In this document: in pieces, positions 53,395 through 62,675 of the stretch | Position numbering within the stretch: position 1 is the first letter of the stretch | Layout of the letters: each line of letters starts with the position of its first letter | Source of the DNA: Phycisphaerae bacterium | Lineage (GTDB): Bacteria; Planctomycetota; Phycisphaerae; UBA1845 | Direction of reading: 5' to 3' | Assembly (NCBI GenBank): GCA_024102815.1 | Contig: JAGFJJ010000005.1 | Span: 62,001-126,000, forward strand | Length of the DNA: 64,000 bases | The notes under the pieces: generated by a model | What the model was told of the DNA's origin: nothing | Seen by the model: the letters and a program-made list of their open reading frames with translations, nothing else | Database searches by the model: none | Translations under genes and position numbers: made by a program

Positions 53395-54894
53395 CTAACC
53401 GAATCGCGGTGTATAGGGCAGCATGCGCAGGAGCATGAATCCAGCGGCGGCCAGGAGAACCAGCGGTACCAGCAGCGTGAAGGCCGGGGTCCGTATGCGT
53501 CGCGCCATCCACAAGGCCACCAGCAGGAGCAGGAGGTGACCGCCGAACCCGGCGGTAATCCGGGCCAACGTGAAGTCCGGCGTGGCAATCGCCGGCAGGC
53601 GGGGCCAGAAGGACATCATGCCGCCGGCGGTCAAGGCCAGGATGACGCAGACAAATGCGTAACGCCGTGCCGCGCCGATCCATCGTTCTGGCGACGGCGT
53701 TCTCGCCGAAGTCAGGTCGCGACGGCGCTCGCCGTATTCGGCCATTCCCGTCCAGATGCCGGCGGCAAACGTCATGGCGACAAGCAGGGCGTTGAACACC
53801 CAGGGATAGCGCTCGGCCATGGTTTCGGGCAGCTCCGGCAGAAAGGCCACGCCGAGGCAGGCTGCGGCGGTGGTGAGCAGGGCAAAGGCCGTGTCGGCGG
53901 TGCCGCTCCAATCGTCCCGATCCGACGCCGCCCAGCAGCCGGCCGAAGCGAAGCAGGCGGATCCGGCAAGCGCCAGAAACAGCAGCGGTCGGGGAAGTCC
54001 GGCGGAATCGAAGGCGACGACGACGTGATACCACGCAAGGAGAATCAACGACAATCCCGCCGCAACCAGGAGCGCCCGAAAGACCGGCGACACGATCTGT
54101 CCGGCGAGTTGTCGCCTTCGACCGGTGATATCGGGCGGCGGCATGGGATGCTCACCGGTCACCATGCTCACTTGCCTGGTCCGCCACCAGGAGTACAGGT
54201 ACCCGAATCCGCCGACGATCACGCCCATGACGCCGGCGAGTGCCACGGACCGGCCTGAATAGCGGACGATACCGCGAGGTGTGATGGTCAGCACCGGCTC
54301 CAGCAGGCACACCCACGCCGCGAGGACCCACGTCAGCGCGAAAACGGCCAGCAACAGCCGGGCATCGCGCGTTGCCCACCCGGCAAGCACCGCTCCTGCC
54401 AGAAGGATGGAAAGTACCCACACGCCCTCCAGACCGTAGCCGGAAAGATCACCCGACCATGGTCGAATGGTCAGCAACACGGAAGCAAGTTCCAGCAGCC
54501 GTTGCAGGAGCACGAAGAGGACGCAGGCTCCGGAGACCGTGCCGGCGAACAGCCCGACGACCCCGACAACATACAGCCCCGTCGCGGGCGGGGCGGGTTC
54601 TACCTTCAGCATGGGGCGAGCGGCGAAGCGTTCTCCGGCGAGCAGCGTCGACACGGCCAGGCAACAAAGGGCCGTCAGCCACGCGAACAGCAGAAACGCG
54701 CTGGGGAAAGACGGATCAACGTAGGAGAGCATGACGCCGGTCGAAACCCCGAGAGCGACCGACGTCAGGCGCACAATCCAACGGTTGCCCGCCCGCGTGA
54801 TCCGCAGGAGGACCAGCAGGGCGACCAGCGCCAGCACGACGAGGCTCCACCATGCGGCGGCGACGAGCCTCTCTTTCAGCAGGCCGTCGAGCAT
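53395..54894 (-). CDS. Large polytopic membrane protein, unknown
   Basis: The 499-residue protein has at least eleven hydrophobic segments and two polar loops (near residues 245-262 and 380-405). No transporter, kinase or respiratory motif is apparent. Ala/Leu/Val-rich composition and several Trp-Tyr residues suggest an integral membrane protein only. It lies directly upstream of dtd. I cannot assign a family. Confidence 0.7.
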   Translation of the reverse strand: MLDGLLKERLVAAAWWSLVVLALVALLVLLRITRAGNRWIVRLTSVALGVSTGVMLSYVDPSFPSAFLLFAWLTALCCLAVSTLLAGERFAARPMLKVEPAPPATGLYVVGVVGLFAGTVSGACVLFVLLQRLLELASVLLTIRPWSGDLSGYGLEGVWVLSILLAGAVLAGWATRDARLLLAVFALTWVLAAWVCLLEPVLTITPRGIVRYSGRSVALAGVMGVIVGGFGYLYSWWRTRQVSMVTGEHPMPPPDITGRRRQLAGQIVSPVFRALLVAAGLSLILLAWYHVVVAFDSAGLPRPLLFLALAGSACFASAGCWAASDRDDWSGTADTAFALLTTAAACLGVAFLPELPETMAERYPWVFNALLVAMTFAAGIWTGMAEYGERRRDLTSARTPSPERWIGAARRYAFVCVILALTAGGMMSFWPRLPAIATPDFTLARITAGFGGHLLLLLVALWMARRIRTPAFTLLVPLVLLAAAGFMLLRMLPYTPRFG

Positions 54895-54984
54895 GGCGCT
54901 TCAGGCTCCGGTGCGGGGCTGTTCGTCCACTGAAGGATGGAGGGCGCGGCGTCGGTGCTCAACCCGGTGAGTGCCGGTGGATGG

Positions 54985-55887
54985 TCACTTGGCTTCCGCC
55001 AGAGGCCTGGGGGCGGCGAGTTTGGGTGCGTTCTTGTCCCCTTTGTAGGCGGACAGCACGGCGTGTTGGAACCCGATCCGTTCCCGCAGAAACGAAGCGG
55101 CCTGGGGCAGGACCTGGTCCGCGCCACCCAGTGCATCGATTGCTTTGGCGGGTGTGTCATAGACCAGGAACCCTTCGTAGGCGACGCCGCGAAGCAGATC
55201 GACCTGCTTGGCGATCTCAGCCGAGCCTTCGCCCAGTCGCGTGAACGAAGTCGGGATGTTTCGTTCGTTCAGCGCCACGTCGCTGACGTGAACCATGCCG
55301 AGTTTGCGACCAAGGCGCGGAATCGATACGGTCGGCCTCTCCCGCAGAACCAGGGCACGCGCCTGGTTCCAGCATGCTGCGATCGCCGGATGCCCGACAC
55401 CATCCAGCAGGTACCAGAGTGTTTCGCTGCCGGAAAACTCGTGCCCGTTTTCGACCATCACGGTGATGCCGAGCGAGGCCGCCTGGTCGGCGAGCTTCAG
55501 CAGGTTTCCCAGAATCCGCGTGGACGCCGTGTCGGTCGTGTCCCAGGACTGAACGCGACCAACGGAGATTCGCACGGCCGGGCAACCGACGCGGACCGCC
55601 GTATCCATGTATTCGGCGATCAGACCCCTTCGTCTCGCGTTCTCTCCGGCATCCCGGGCATCGAGGGCGACGTCGAGTGAAAGGGCCACGATCTGCAAAT
55701 TGTTCTGCTGAAGCAGGTTACGGGTATCATCGGCGCGCCCGTTGAGTTCAGGCACGGCGGGCAGATGGCCTTCTTTTCCCACGACGTCGAGTTCGATTCC
55801 GTCGAACCCGTGCTCTTTCGCCTTGGAAATGAGGGTCGCAAAGTCCCAGGTGGGGCAGGTTCCGGCGCGCAGCCCGATTCGCATCAT
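54985..55887 (-). CDS. TIM-barrel sugar phosphate isomerase/epimerase-like protein
   Basis: The 300-residue protein belongs to the xylose isomerase-like/AP endonuclease 2 fold. ATG 55887 is followed by a second at 55884. Strand ends carry acidic or His ligands expected for a divalent metal: GIELDVV near residue 33, VMVENGHEF near 147, and MVHVSDVALNE near 210, with GEGSAEI following. Function is probably the isomerisation or epimerisation of a sugar or similar ketone. No linked transporter is present, and it is preceded by a 409-bp non-coding gap. Confidence 0.82.
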   Translation of the reverse strand: MMRIGLRAGTCPTWDFATLISKAKEHGFDGIELDVVGKEGHLPAVPELNGRADDTRNLLQQNNLQIVALSLDVALDARDAGENARRRGLIAEYMDTAVRVGCPAVRISVGRVQSWDTTDTASTRILGNLLKLADQAASLGITVMVENGHEFSGSETLWYLLDGVGHPAIAACWNQARALVLRERPTVSIPRLGRKLGMVHVSDVALNERNIPTSFTRLGEGSAEIAKQVDLLRGVAYEGFLVYDTPAKAIDALGGADQVLPQAASFLRERIGFQHAVLSAYKGDKNAPKLAAPRPLAEAK

Positions 55888-56296
55888 GCTTGAAGCTCCT
55901 TATTGTCCGCTTCCGAACCGGCACGCTGCGTGCCGCGAGCGGAGGTTAACAGAAGCAATGGAGCGAGCAACGGCGGACAAGCCCGGATGAGGACTGAGTC
56001 GGAAGATTGGAAACTGGGACTGAATTAAATACGTTGTTACATAGAATTGATGCCTGACTCGCGGAAACTTCATGGCTGGAATCGGGATTTCGAGAACTTC
56101 CGCCGTCCCAAGGCGTCGAAATGGTGTTGGGGATCATAGAGGGAGCACTGTTTGGTTTTCGTGAGACGACTCGGTGGAACGAGCGCGAGTCGAGCGTTAC
56201 ACTCCATAGAGACGTCGCTTCAAGAAAAGGGCTTGGACTGATGACGCGGCGGACCGGCGGGAAGTCCGGCTGTCCGCTCGATGGGAGGTGCAGAAT
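55888..56296. other. Intergenic region between divergent genes
   Basis: This 409-bp gap separates the isomerase from the anchored charged protein. Around 56010-56050 it contains an AT-rich stretch (ATTAAATACGTTGTTACATAG), but I could not fix a convincing promoter. No gene is supported. Confidence 0.4.
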
Positions 56297-56704
56297 ATGG
56301 CCAACAAGAATGTGAAAATCCTGGTGATCGTGCTGGTCGTTGCGGCCTTGGGCGCCGGCGGGGCATGGTTCATGCTCAGCGGATCCGAGAACGAGGGCGT
56401 AACGATCCAGAACAATCCCACGGCCGAGCGCAAGACGCGCGAGACGGGACCGAAGGAGGACAAGAAGGTCCGGCAGACGCGTGAGACGCGTGCGACGCGA
56501 GAGGAGCCGACCTACGAGCGGCGTGAACGCGAAACCACGACTCGGACCGAGAGCAATCGCCGGAGGCGCGATACCAGTGAGACCAAGGAGCGCGTCCGCA
56601 AGAAAAAGCTGGCTCCGGCTGCCATGGCCCCGGCCCCTGATTTCGACGGCTTCATGGATGACGGTCACTTCATCCGCGAGGCGCGCGAGGTTGCCTTGGC
56701 CTAA
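56297..56704 (+). CDS. Membrane-anchored, highly charged protein
   Basis: ATG 56297 has GGGAGGTG 7 nt upstream and gives 135 residues. A single helix (about 7-25) is followed by a polar region of Arg, Lys, Glu and Thr with alternating charges (for example RETRATREEPTYERRERE), probably extended or coiled, and a short acidic tail (DFDGFMDDGHF). Its role is unknown; a structural or nucleic-acid/peptidoglycan-binding role is possible. A strong terminator follows. Confidence 0.68.
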   Translation: MANKNVKILVIVLVVAALGAGGAWFMLSGSENEGVTIQNNPTAERKTRETGPKEDKKVRQTRETRATREEPTYERRERETTTRTESNRRRRDTSETKERVRKKKLAPAAMAPAPDFDGFMDDGHFIREAREVALA

Positions 56705-56790
56705 AGCGAGCGCACAGCGCTTGATATTGAAGACCTCCCTGAATGTTGCGTGATCGATGGGCGTACATTGCTCGACGATCGCCTGAGATG

Positions 56791-56832
56791 CGCCCGGCCG
56801 CAGTGGTATGAACCTGTGGCCGGGCGTTTTTC
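56791..56832 (+). terminator. Strong intrinsic terminator
   Basis: CGCCCGGCCGCAG (56791-56803) pairs along 13 positions with CTGTGGCCGGGCG (56814-56826), with one G-T pair, around a 10-nt loop, and TTTTTCT follows. It ends the charged-protein transcript before the ABC genes. Confidence 0.85.
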
Positions 56833-56874
56833 TATTGGTGGCCCGCGACCGGTTCGATCCTTACAATCGCGTGC

Positions 56875-57615
56875 GTGGCCAATGCCGTTGAAATCACCCA
56901 TCTGAGCAAGACCTACGGTTCAGCCGAGGAACCCGTCCACGCGCTGCGGGACGTGTCGCTTTCCATCGCAGCGGGCGAATTCGTGGCCGTGATGGGGGCG
57001 AGCGGGTCGGGCAAGAGTACGTTGCTCCACCTGCTAGCCGGGCTTGACGATGCGACGAGTGGCAGCGTTCTTGTCGAGGGCAACGACTTGGCATCGATGG
57101 GTGACCGGCGGCGAACGGTTTTCCGTCGCCGCCGCCTGGGTGTGATCTTCCAGGCGTACAACCTGCTCCCTCAACTTACGGCGCTCGAAAACGTCGCTCT
57201 TCCTGTGGCCCTTGAGGGGCGCGGCGAAAGAGAACTGCGCGAGCACGCCGAAGCGCTGCTCCGAGAGGTGGGGCTGGATCATCGCATGCAACATCGCCCG
57301 GCGGCGCTTTCCGGCGGCGAGCAGCAGCGCGTTGCCGTGGCGCGGGCGCTGATGAACGATCCCGCGCTAATTCTGGCTGATGAGCCCACAGGTAATCTCG
57401 ATTCAAGGAACGGCGCGGCCATCTGGCGGCTGTTGAGCGATCTTGTTCGGGAACGGGGGCGGACGCTGCTGGCCGTGACCCACGAGCCGAGCGGCGCGGC
57501 CAACGCCGATCGCATCATTCTGCTCAAGGACGGACAAATCGCGGGAGAGATCGAACCCGATGAACAGCGGCAGGTCCACCATGTGGCGTCTCGCTACGCG
57601 GAACTGGCGGGCTAG
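56875..57615 (+). CDS. ABC transporter ATPase, LolD/MacB type
   Basis: GTG 56875 gives 246 residues. Walker A is GASGSGKST near residue 40, the Q-loop follows (FQAYNLLPQLTALENV), the signature is LSGGEQQRVAVARAL near 144 and Walker B is ALILADEPTGNLDS near 164. The family (LolD/MacB/FtsE) drives export or lipoprotein sorting with a large FtsX permease. The permease gene overlaps the last 35 nt of this gene, as expected for partner subunits. Confidence 0.93.
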   Translation: MANAVEITHLSKTYGSAEEPVHALRDVSLSIAAGEFVAVMGASGSGKSTLLHLLAGLDDATSGSVLVEGNDLASMGDRRRTVFRRRRLGVIFQAYNLLPQLTALENVALPVALEGRGERELREHAEALLREVGLDHRMQHRPAALSGGEQQRVAVARALMNDPALILADEPTGNLDSRNGAAIWRLLSDLVRERGRTLLAVTHEPSGAANADRIILLKDGQIAGEIEPDEQRQVHHVASRYAELAG

Positions 57616-60508
57616 CCCGATCCGGGTCGGTGCCATCGTTCTGTCCGTGGCCCTGGGCGTCGCGGGTCTGGTCGTGGCCACCAGCGGCTACGAAACGGCC
57701 CGCCGGATGATCACCAACCAGGTGGTCAGCCGCTGGCTCGGGGCGGCGCATCTGACCGTTTTCCCCGCCGGTGCGCACTGGGGTGCGATGGATGCCTCCC
57801 TGGCGCGGCCCATTTCCCAATTGACCAATGTCGAGCGCGTCACCACACGCCTGACGCGTCGCCTCGTCGCCTCTGTGGACGGCGCGGAATCCAGAGCGCC
57901 GCGCGGCGACTGGGAGGTCGACGCGCGCGGTGTCGACCCCGTCAACGAGCCGCACTTCCGAAGCTGGCCGGAGCTCGAGGGTCGTTTCCTGAGAGAGGGC
58001 GGGGGCGGCGAAGCGGTGATCGAGCGTGACCTTGCGCGCGGACTGTCGGTTTCACTGGGAGACGTGATCCAGTTGCGGCGTTCGCGGGGCGAGGCATCGC
58101 TGCCACTGAAAGTCGTGGGAATTTTCAACGGGCAGCGCGTCGCCGATTTTCAACACCCGGAGTTGTTTCTCGCACTTGATGAGCTCCAGTCGTTTACCGA
58201 TGAACCCGGCCGCGTGAATGCGATCGACGTCAAGCTGCAGGACGCATCACCGCAGAAGCTGGCGGACGCGGAAGCGGCGGTACGGAAGATCATCGCGGCG
58301 GCTCCGGCGAGTCAGACGATCGACGTGGAAACGACAGCCGGGCGGCTCTCGCTGCTGGAGGAAGCCGATCGACTGATGCGGCTTCTGCTTACACTCGTGG
58401 CGTTCGTCGCCATGCTCACGTCTTTCTTCATCATCCTGACGACAATGAGCATGAGTTTGTTCGAACGAAGGCCGCGTCTGGGGATGCTCCGTTGCGTGGG
58501 CATGACCCGTGCGGGCCTCGCCGGGATGCTTCTGCTGGAACTCGCTCCGTTGGGTGTCGCGGGCACACTCGCGGGGATCGCCGCCGGGGTTCCGATGAGC
58601 TATCTGGTCAGTGAGCTGAAGGGATTCGTTGCGGAACGGACGGCATTCAGTGCCTGGGGGATGGCACTTGCCGCAGGGAGCGGACTGGTCACGACGTTTG
58701 TGGCCGGGTTCCTGCTGTTCGTGGAAGTGGCCCGCGTGACGCCCATGACCGCGGTCGTCACGGAATCGCGTCCGGCGCGCCGCTGGCCATTGGCGGTGTG
58801 CGGGGTTGTCGGTGTCCTTCTGCTGCTGGTGCACGAGCTGCTCGTGCGCGGCGAGATTCCGGAAAGCTGGCTCGAGCCGATTCCCGCTGCAGCAGGGGCC
58901 GGTTCGATTTTCCTGGGCTACGTCCTAATCGTGCCGCTGCTGGTGCTCGTTCTGGGGCCGCCACTCTCGCGACTGGTCGGTGCCGCGCTTCGTCTGCCGC
59001 GACTGGTTTCGGCCGAGATCTGCGGGCGATCGCCATGGCGCGCCACGGGCATCTGCTGGATGCTCATGGTGGGGCTCTCGCAGATCGTCTACATGTCGCT
59101 CGGGGCGGAGTCGCTGCGGGTCATCTGGGATTTTCCGGGGCGACTGCCCGGCGCTTTTATCTGGGCGGCGGAGTACGTCCCGGCGGATCGGGTGGATCGC
59201 ATTCGCGCGCTTCCCTGGGTAAGGGACCTGGCCACCACAACCGATGTCGACTGCGAAGTCGTTGTTGAAGGTCAAGACGGCGGCGCGCAGATCAATTCCA
59301 TCATTGGACGATTCTGGAAACAACTGACGCGACCCGTCTTCGTCGCGGGTGATCCGGCCAAGTTGCTGAACCTCGTGCCAATCGAGTTTGTCGACGGCGA
59401 TCGGGAAACGGCGCTTCGACGGATCGACGAAGGCGGAGCGGTGCTGGTTCCCACGCAGACGGCGCATCATCTTCGCATTCAGGTCGGTGACCACGTCCGC
59501 ATACGGGTCGGATCGCGAGCGGCATCATTCGAAGTTGCGGGCATCGTGCAGTCGCCGGTGCTCGATGTGGCGGTCACGGCCTTTCAGGCAACCTCGTACA
59601 TGCAATTCGCCGCAGCCAGCGCATTCCTCGGGACGCAGCGTGATCTGGCGGAGAAACTGGGTTTCGACGGCGTGTCGATGGTGACATTCGAGATGAGCTT
59701 GCCCAGGACGGAAGCGCCGCTGGAATTCGACGTCACGACGGAGGCCGGCGGGTTGCCCGATCCGGGCGATCGGGACGCCGTGATGGAGTCCATGCTTCGC
59801 TGGCAGCCACAACTGGCGCTGGCCGGGAAAGAGATCGAATCACTTCGCCCGGATTTCGAATCCTGGCTGGCGGCGACTGACCATCCAGTGCCACTTTCCG
59901 AGGCAGCAGAAGACCTGGTGCGGCGTTTTGCAGCGGCGTTGCGTTACGTACGCGTTGGCGGTGAAGGGATGTCGGCCGAGGATCGCTGGGCGCTTTTCCG
60001 GGAGAGGCTGGCGCTGCTTACCGTTGCAGACCTGCTCCAACGACCGGACGCGGTGATCGGTTCACTTCGAAGGTTGAAGGAGGGCGTGGATCGCAGCGTG
60101 CGTCTGGGTCTGGCGGCGATGACCTGGACGCCGGGGGTTCTCCTGCTGGTGGCGATGCTGGGGGTGGCCAACCTGATGATGATCAGCGTGCAGATTCGCA
60201 CGCGACAGATTGCCATGCTTCGCGCCGTCGGGGCCCTGAAGTCGCAGGTCCTGCGCCTGGTTCTGGGCGAGGCGTTGCTTCTGGGGATCATCGGGGCGGT
60301 GGCGGGGGTGGCGCTCGGGGTTCACCTGGGATTGTCCGACAATCGCTTGACCGCTGCCCTGAGCGGTTTTCAGCCGCCCTTTTCACTGCCGACGGGGACG
60401 GTACTCCTGGCGATCGGATTGACGATTTCAGCCGGGCTGCTGGCCTCGATTGCGCCGGCGCGACGAGCGGCGCGGAGTACCATCGTCACGGCCCTTCATA
60501 CCGTATAG
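57581..60508 (+). CDS. Two-domain FtsX/MacB-type ABC permease
   Basis: ATG 57581 (CAGGT 6 nt upstream) gives 975 residues; an in-frame ATG at 57560 is the alternative. Two FtsX-like permease domains are visible, with helix triples near residues 260-410 and 845-970. Large periplasmic MacB_PCD-like regions lie between helix 1 (residues 17-40) and about 255 and again from about 510 to 840. The arrangement is like the fused LolC/LolE type or a MacB relative. The substrate may be a lipid-anchored or hydrophobic cell-envelope molecule; this is inferred from the ATPase partner. Confidence 0.88.
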   Translation: MWRLATRNWRASPIRVGAIVLSVALGVAGLVVATSGYETARRMITNQVVSRWLGAAHLTVFPAGAHWGAMDASLARPISQLTNVERVTTRLTRRLVASVDGAESRAPRGDWEVDARGVDPVNEPHFRSWPELEGRFLREGGGGEAVIERDLARGLSVSLGDVIQLRRSRGEASLPLKVVGIFNGQRVADFQHPELFLALDELQSFTDEPGRVNAIDVKLQDASPQKLADAEAAVRKIIAAAPASQTIDVETTAGRLSLLEEADRLMRLLLTLVAFVAMLTSFFIILTTMSMSLFERRPRLGMLRCVGMTRAGLAGMLLLELAPLGVAGTLAGIAAGVPMSYLVSELKGFVAERTAFSAWGMALAAGSGLVTTFVAGFLLFVEVARVTPMTAVVTESRPARRWPLAVCGVVGVLLLLVHELLVRGEIPESWLEPIPAAAGAGSIFLGYVLIVPLLVLVLGPPLSRLVGAALRLPRLVSAEICGRSPWRATGICWMLMVGLSQIVYMSLGAESLRVIWDFPGRLPGAFIWAAEYVPADRVDRIRALPWVRDLATTTDVDCEVVVEGQDGGAQINSIIGRFWKQLTRPVFVAGDPAKLLNLVPIEFVDGDRETALRRIDEGGAVLVPTQTAHHLRIQVGDHVRIRVGSRAASFEVAGIVQSPVLDVAVTAFQATSYMQFAAASAFLGTQRDLAEKLGFDGVSMVTFEMSLPRTEAPLEFDVTTEAGGLPDPGDRDAVMESMLRWQPQLALAGKEIESLRPDFESWLAATDHPVPLSEAAEDLVRRFAAALRYVRVGGEGMSAEDRWALFRERLALLTVADLLQRPDAVIGSLRRLKEGVDRSVRLGLAAMTWTPGVLLLVAMLGVANLMMISVQIRTRQIAMLRAVGALKSQVLRLVLGEALLLGIIGAVAGVALGVHLGLSDNRLTAALSGFQPPFSLPTGTVLLAIGLTISAGLLASIAPARRAARSTIVTALHTV

Positions 60509-60789
60509 GGGAAGTTCGTGCGAGAAACTGGCGAATTCGGGGCGGTGTACGTCCGGTGGTTGGCGGGAGGGGGGCAACGTACCGTCAGGAAATCTCGCGG
60601 CGGGGCCAAGCGGCTTGCTTTTCTGCTGCGGTCGTGGTACACCAATACGGTGTGCAGGGACGCTGCGGACGGGTCGGAGTCCAGGCCGGTTTGTTCTGCC
60701 GCGCCGCAAGAGACGTGACTGCACGTCTGAAGGACTTTGGCATCGGCCGGGATCGTTCATTTCCGGGGGCGAGGAAAACAAAGGAGCGA

Positions 60790-61362
60790 ATGAACATGCG
60801 TGGTCATCATTCCATTACGTTGGCGGCGGTGGGCATCCTATTGGCGGGCTTCGCGATGCCGGCGTTTGCGGACGGCGGTTCTCCCGCCGTCATGACGGTC
60901 GTTCCGGCACAGAAGATCGTGCCGCCGGGTGGGAAGATCGAGGTCCATGTCTTTCTCAGCAACGCTGCGAATGTCGCGGCTTATGAGCTGCACCTGAACG
61001 TGCTGGGCGATGAAGGTGGCACGCTTCCGCTGACGGCGGTCACGGTTGACAAGAACCGCAAGAACTTCATATTCGGCAAAGACCAAGTGGTAGAGGCCAT
61101 TGATCTCAAGGGCAAGCGAGCGGCCATCGTGACGTACGGCGGAGGTAAGAGCGTCGGTTCGGACGATGTGAAGTATCTCGCAACGTTCGTGTACAGCGTT
61201 CCGTCGGACGCCAAGGGCAGTTATCGCATCGGCATCAATACGGCAAAGGCGTTTGTCAGCGATGCGAACGTCAACACGATGGCCTACTCGACCGGCGATC
61301 CAGTTGAAATCAAGGTAGGGGCCCTTTCGCGCGGCGATGGCGAGCGTGATCGGAAGCGCTAG
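60790..61362 (+). CDS. Secreted protein with cohesin-like domain
   Basis: ATG 60790 has AAAGGAG 3 nt upstream, and an in-frame ATG at 60796 with 9 nt spacing is perhaps better. The product has 190 residues with a signal peptide to about residue 28. Residues 33-165 look like a cohesin/CBM-like beta-sandwich: MTVVPAQKIVPPGGKIEVHV, then YELHLNVLGDEGG and YLATFVYSVPSDAKG. A basic tail follows. In the same window a subtilase and a peroxidase-like protein carry dockerin-type modules, so pairing is possible but unproven. Confidence 0.7.
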   Translation: MNMRGHHSITLAAVGILLAGFAMPAFADGGSPAVMTVVPAQKIVPPGGKIEVHVFLSNAANVAAYELHLNVLGDEGGTLPLTAVTVDKNRKNFIFGKDQVVEAIDLKGKRAAIVTYGGGKSVGSDDVKYLATFVYSVPSDAKGSYRIGINTAKAFVSDANVNTMAYSTGDPVEIKVGALSRGDGERDRKR

Positions 61363-61398
61363 TCCTTTCCAGCCTTTGAATCTCGGACAGATCATGCG

Positions 61399-61430
61399 GG
61401 CCGCCTCGAGAAGTCGGGGCGGTCTTTTTT
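61399..61430 (+). terminator. Intrinsic terminator
   Basis: CCGCCTC (61401-61407) and GGGGCGG (61416-61422) form a 7-bp stem with one G-T pair, and TCTTTTTT follows on the plus strand. It closes the cohesin-like gene and faces the end of the convergent permease gene. Confidence 0.75.
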
Positions 61431-61451
61431 GTTGGAGGGCGTCAATCAGAT

Positions 61452-62429
61452 TCAGCCGATCTCCCGCCGCTGGAACAGGACGACGGCAACCGAGACGGCC
61501 GCGGTGGTGAGGAGGGCGGCGTAGGCCGTGGCAAGACCGAGGTAGCGGAGGGGAATGGCGGTGACGTCGCTGTCGGCGAGCAGGGCATCGACGACCCAGA
61601 AGGGGCCGAGGTTGGGGACGATGTGATAAGCCAGGTTGGCGGCGAGAGAATTGTCCGCGAATTGCCCGAATGCGTAGTCTGCGATGAAGCCAACCGCGAG
61701 GAAAAGCAGGCAAACCAGGAGGGTGGGAAGTTGGGCTAACCGGGCGGAGCAGGCGAGGGCGACGGCGGTGATGACGCCGATGGTCAGCATGAGCAAATAG
61801 GAGGCCAGCAGCACCTGCCCGCCGACATAATTGCTTCCGAAGGGAATGACGTTCCATTTCTCGTCAAACTTCCCCACGAGCAGGACGGAGAACGTCAGCA
61901 GAATGGTCACCGTGGTCAGGCTGACCGTCGCGAAGTGCTTGCCATAGAAGTAGTTACACCACGCCCCGACCAGCACGGCGACCATCGCACTTCCCACGCC
62001 AAAGACCAGTACGGGGGCGTCCCAGGGGTCCGACGTGTTCTGGAGCACGCCGTGGCGCATGGCCAGGACGAAGATCAGCAGCCCGACGTAGAAGGCCATA
62101 AGCATCGCCCCTAGCAGGCCCAGGAACTTGCCTACGATGAAGGCCGGTCGCCCAATGGGCTTGGAAATGACCGTGAGCACGGTCTTGTTTTCAATTTCCC
62201 TGGAGACGACGCCGGTGGCGCTGAAAGCGGCCAAGAACAAACCGCAAAGCAGGAGCGTAGAAAGCCCTATCTCAAGGAGGAGCTTGTCGTCGTTTTCCAG
62301 GGTGAAGGCGGCGAGGGAGACGTTGAGAACCATGAGGATGGCGGTGACGATGAGCATCACACCGTAAATGGGCTGACGAATGGTTTCGACAAAGGTGTTG
62401 GCTGCGACGGTCAGGATTCGCTGGTTCAT
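61452..62429 (-). CDS. ABC-2 type membrane permease
   Basis: The 325-residue protein has six hydrophobic segments. An N-terminal helix with FVETIRQPIYGVMLIVTAIL is followed by a cytoplasmic loop carrying VVSREIENKTVLTVISKPI, the typical pre-helix EFENGT-like motif of ABC-2/NosY permeases. The C-terminus ends in VVLFQRREI, also characteristic. No ATPase gene adjoins it, so the partner must be elsewhere or beyond. It diverges from the HflK-like gene. Confidence 0.85.
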   Translation of the reverse strand: MNQRILTVAANTFVETIRQPIYGVMLIVTAILMVLNVSLAAFTLENDDKLLLEIGLSTLLLCGLFLAAFSATGVVSREIENKTVLTVISKPIGRPAFIVGKFLGLLGAMLMAFYVGLLIFVLAMRHGVLQNTSDPWDAPVLVFGVGSAMVAVLVGAWCNYFYGKHFATVSLTTVTILLTFSVLLVGKFDEKWNVIPFGSNYVGGQVLLASYLLMLTIGVITAVALACSARLAQLPTLLVCLLFLAVGFIADYAFGQFADNSLAANLAYHIVPNLGPFWVVDALLADSDVTAIPLRYLGLATAYAALLTTAAVSVAVVLFQRREIG

Positions 62430-62541
62430 TGAAAGCCATCCCGCAGGGGGGCCGGATTCTCGCCCGCGTCATGAATCAGGTAATCAGAAACGGCCCGAAG
62501 GAGTCGGCCCTTCGTTCCGCCCCATGCCAATGCATACGTTT

Positions 62542-62611
62542 GGAAGTGCGTCGTAGTTCGCAGTGTCGTCCGCATCGCGGGCGCGCTCAGGTTCGAATCC
62601 CGTCACTGCCA
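62542..62611 (+). other. tRNA-like remnant
   Basis: GGAAGTG at the left pairs at six of seven positions with CACTGCC at the right, and GGTTCGAATCC at 62590-62600 is a canonical T-arm loop. A D-arm-like CGTAGTTCGCAGTG is also visible. The total is 70 nt, but the middle shows no CTNNNAA-type anticodon loop, the T stem has mismatches, and no CCA is encoded. It looks like a decayed tRNA or a chance match. Confidence 0.3.
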
Positions 62612-62675
62612 TGGCCTCGCAAGTCGCACGGGCTGAGGGCGTCGGGACCGGGTTCCAAGGCAGGATACCTCACGA

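Noticed and set aside
55946-56668. 240-codon minus-strand frame in the gap and over the charged protein
   Set aside because: It runs antisense to the ribosome-site-supported gene at 56297 and has no motif.
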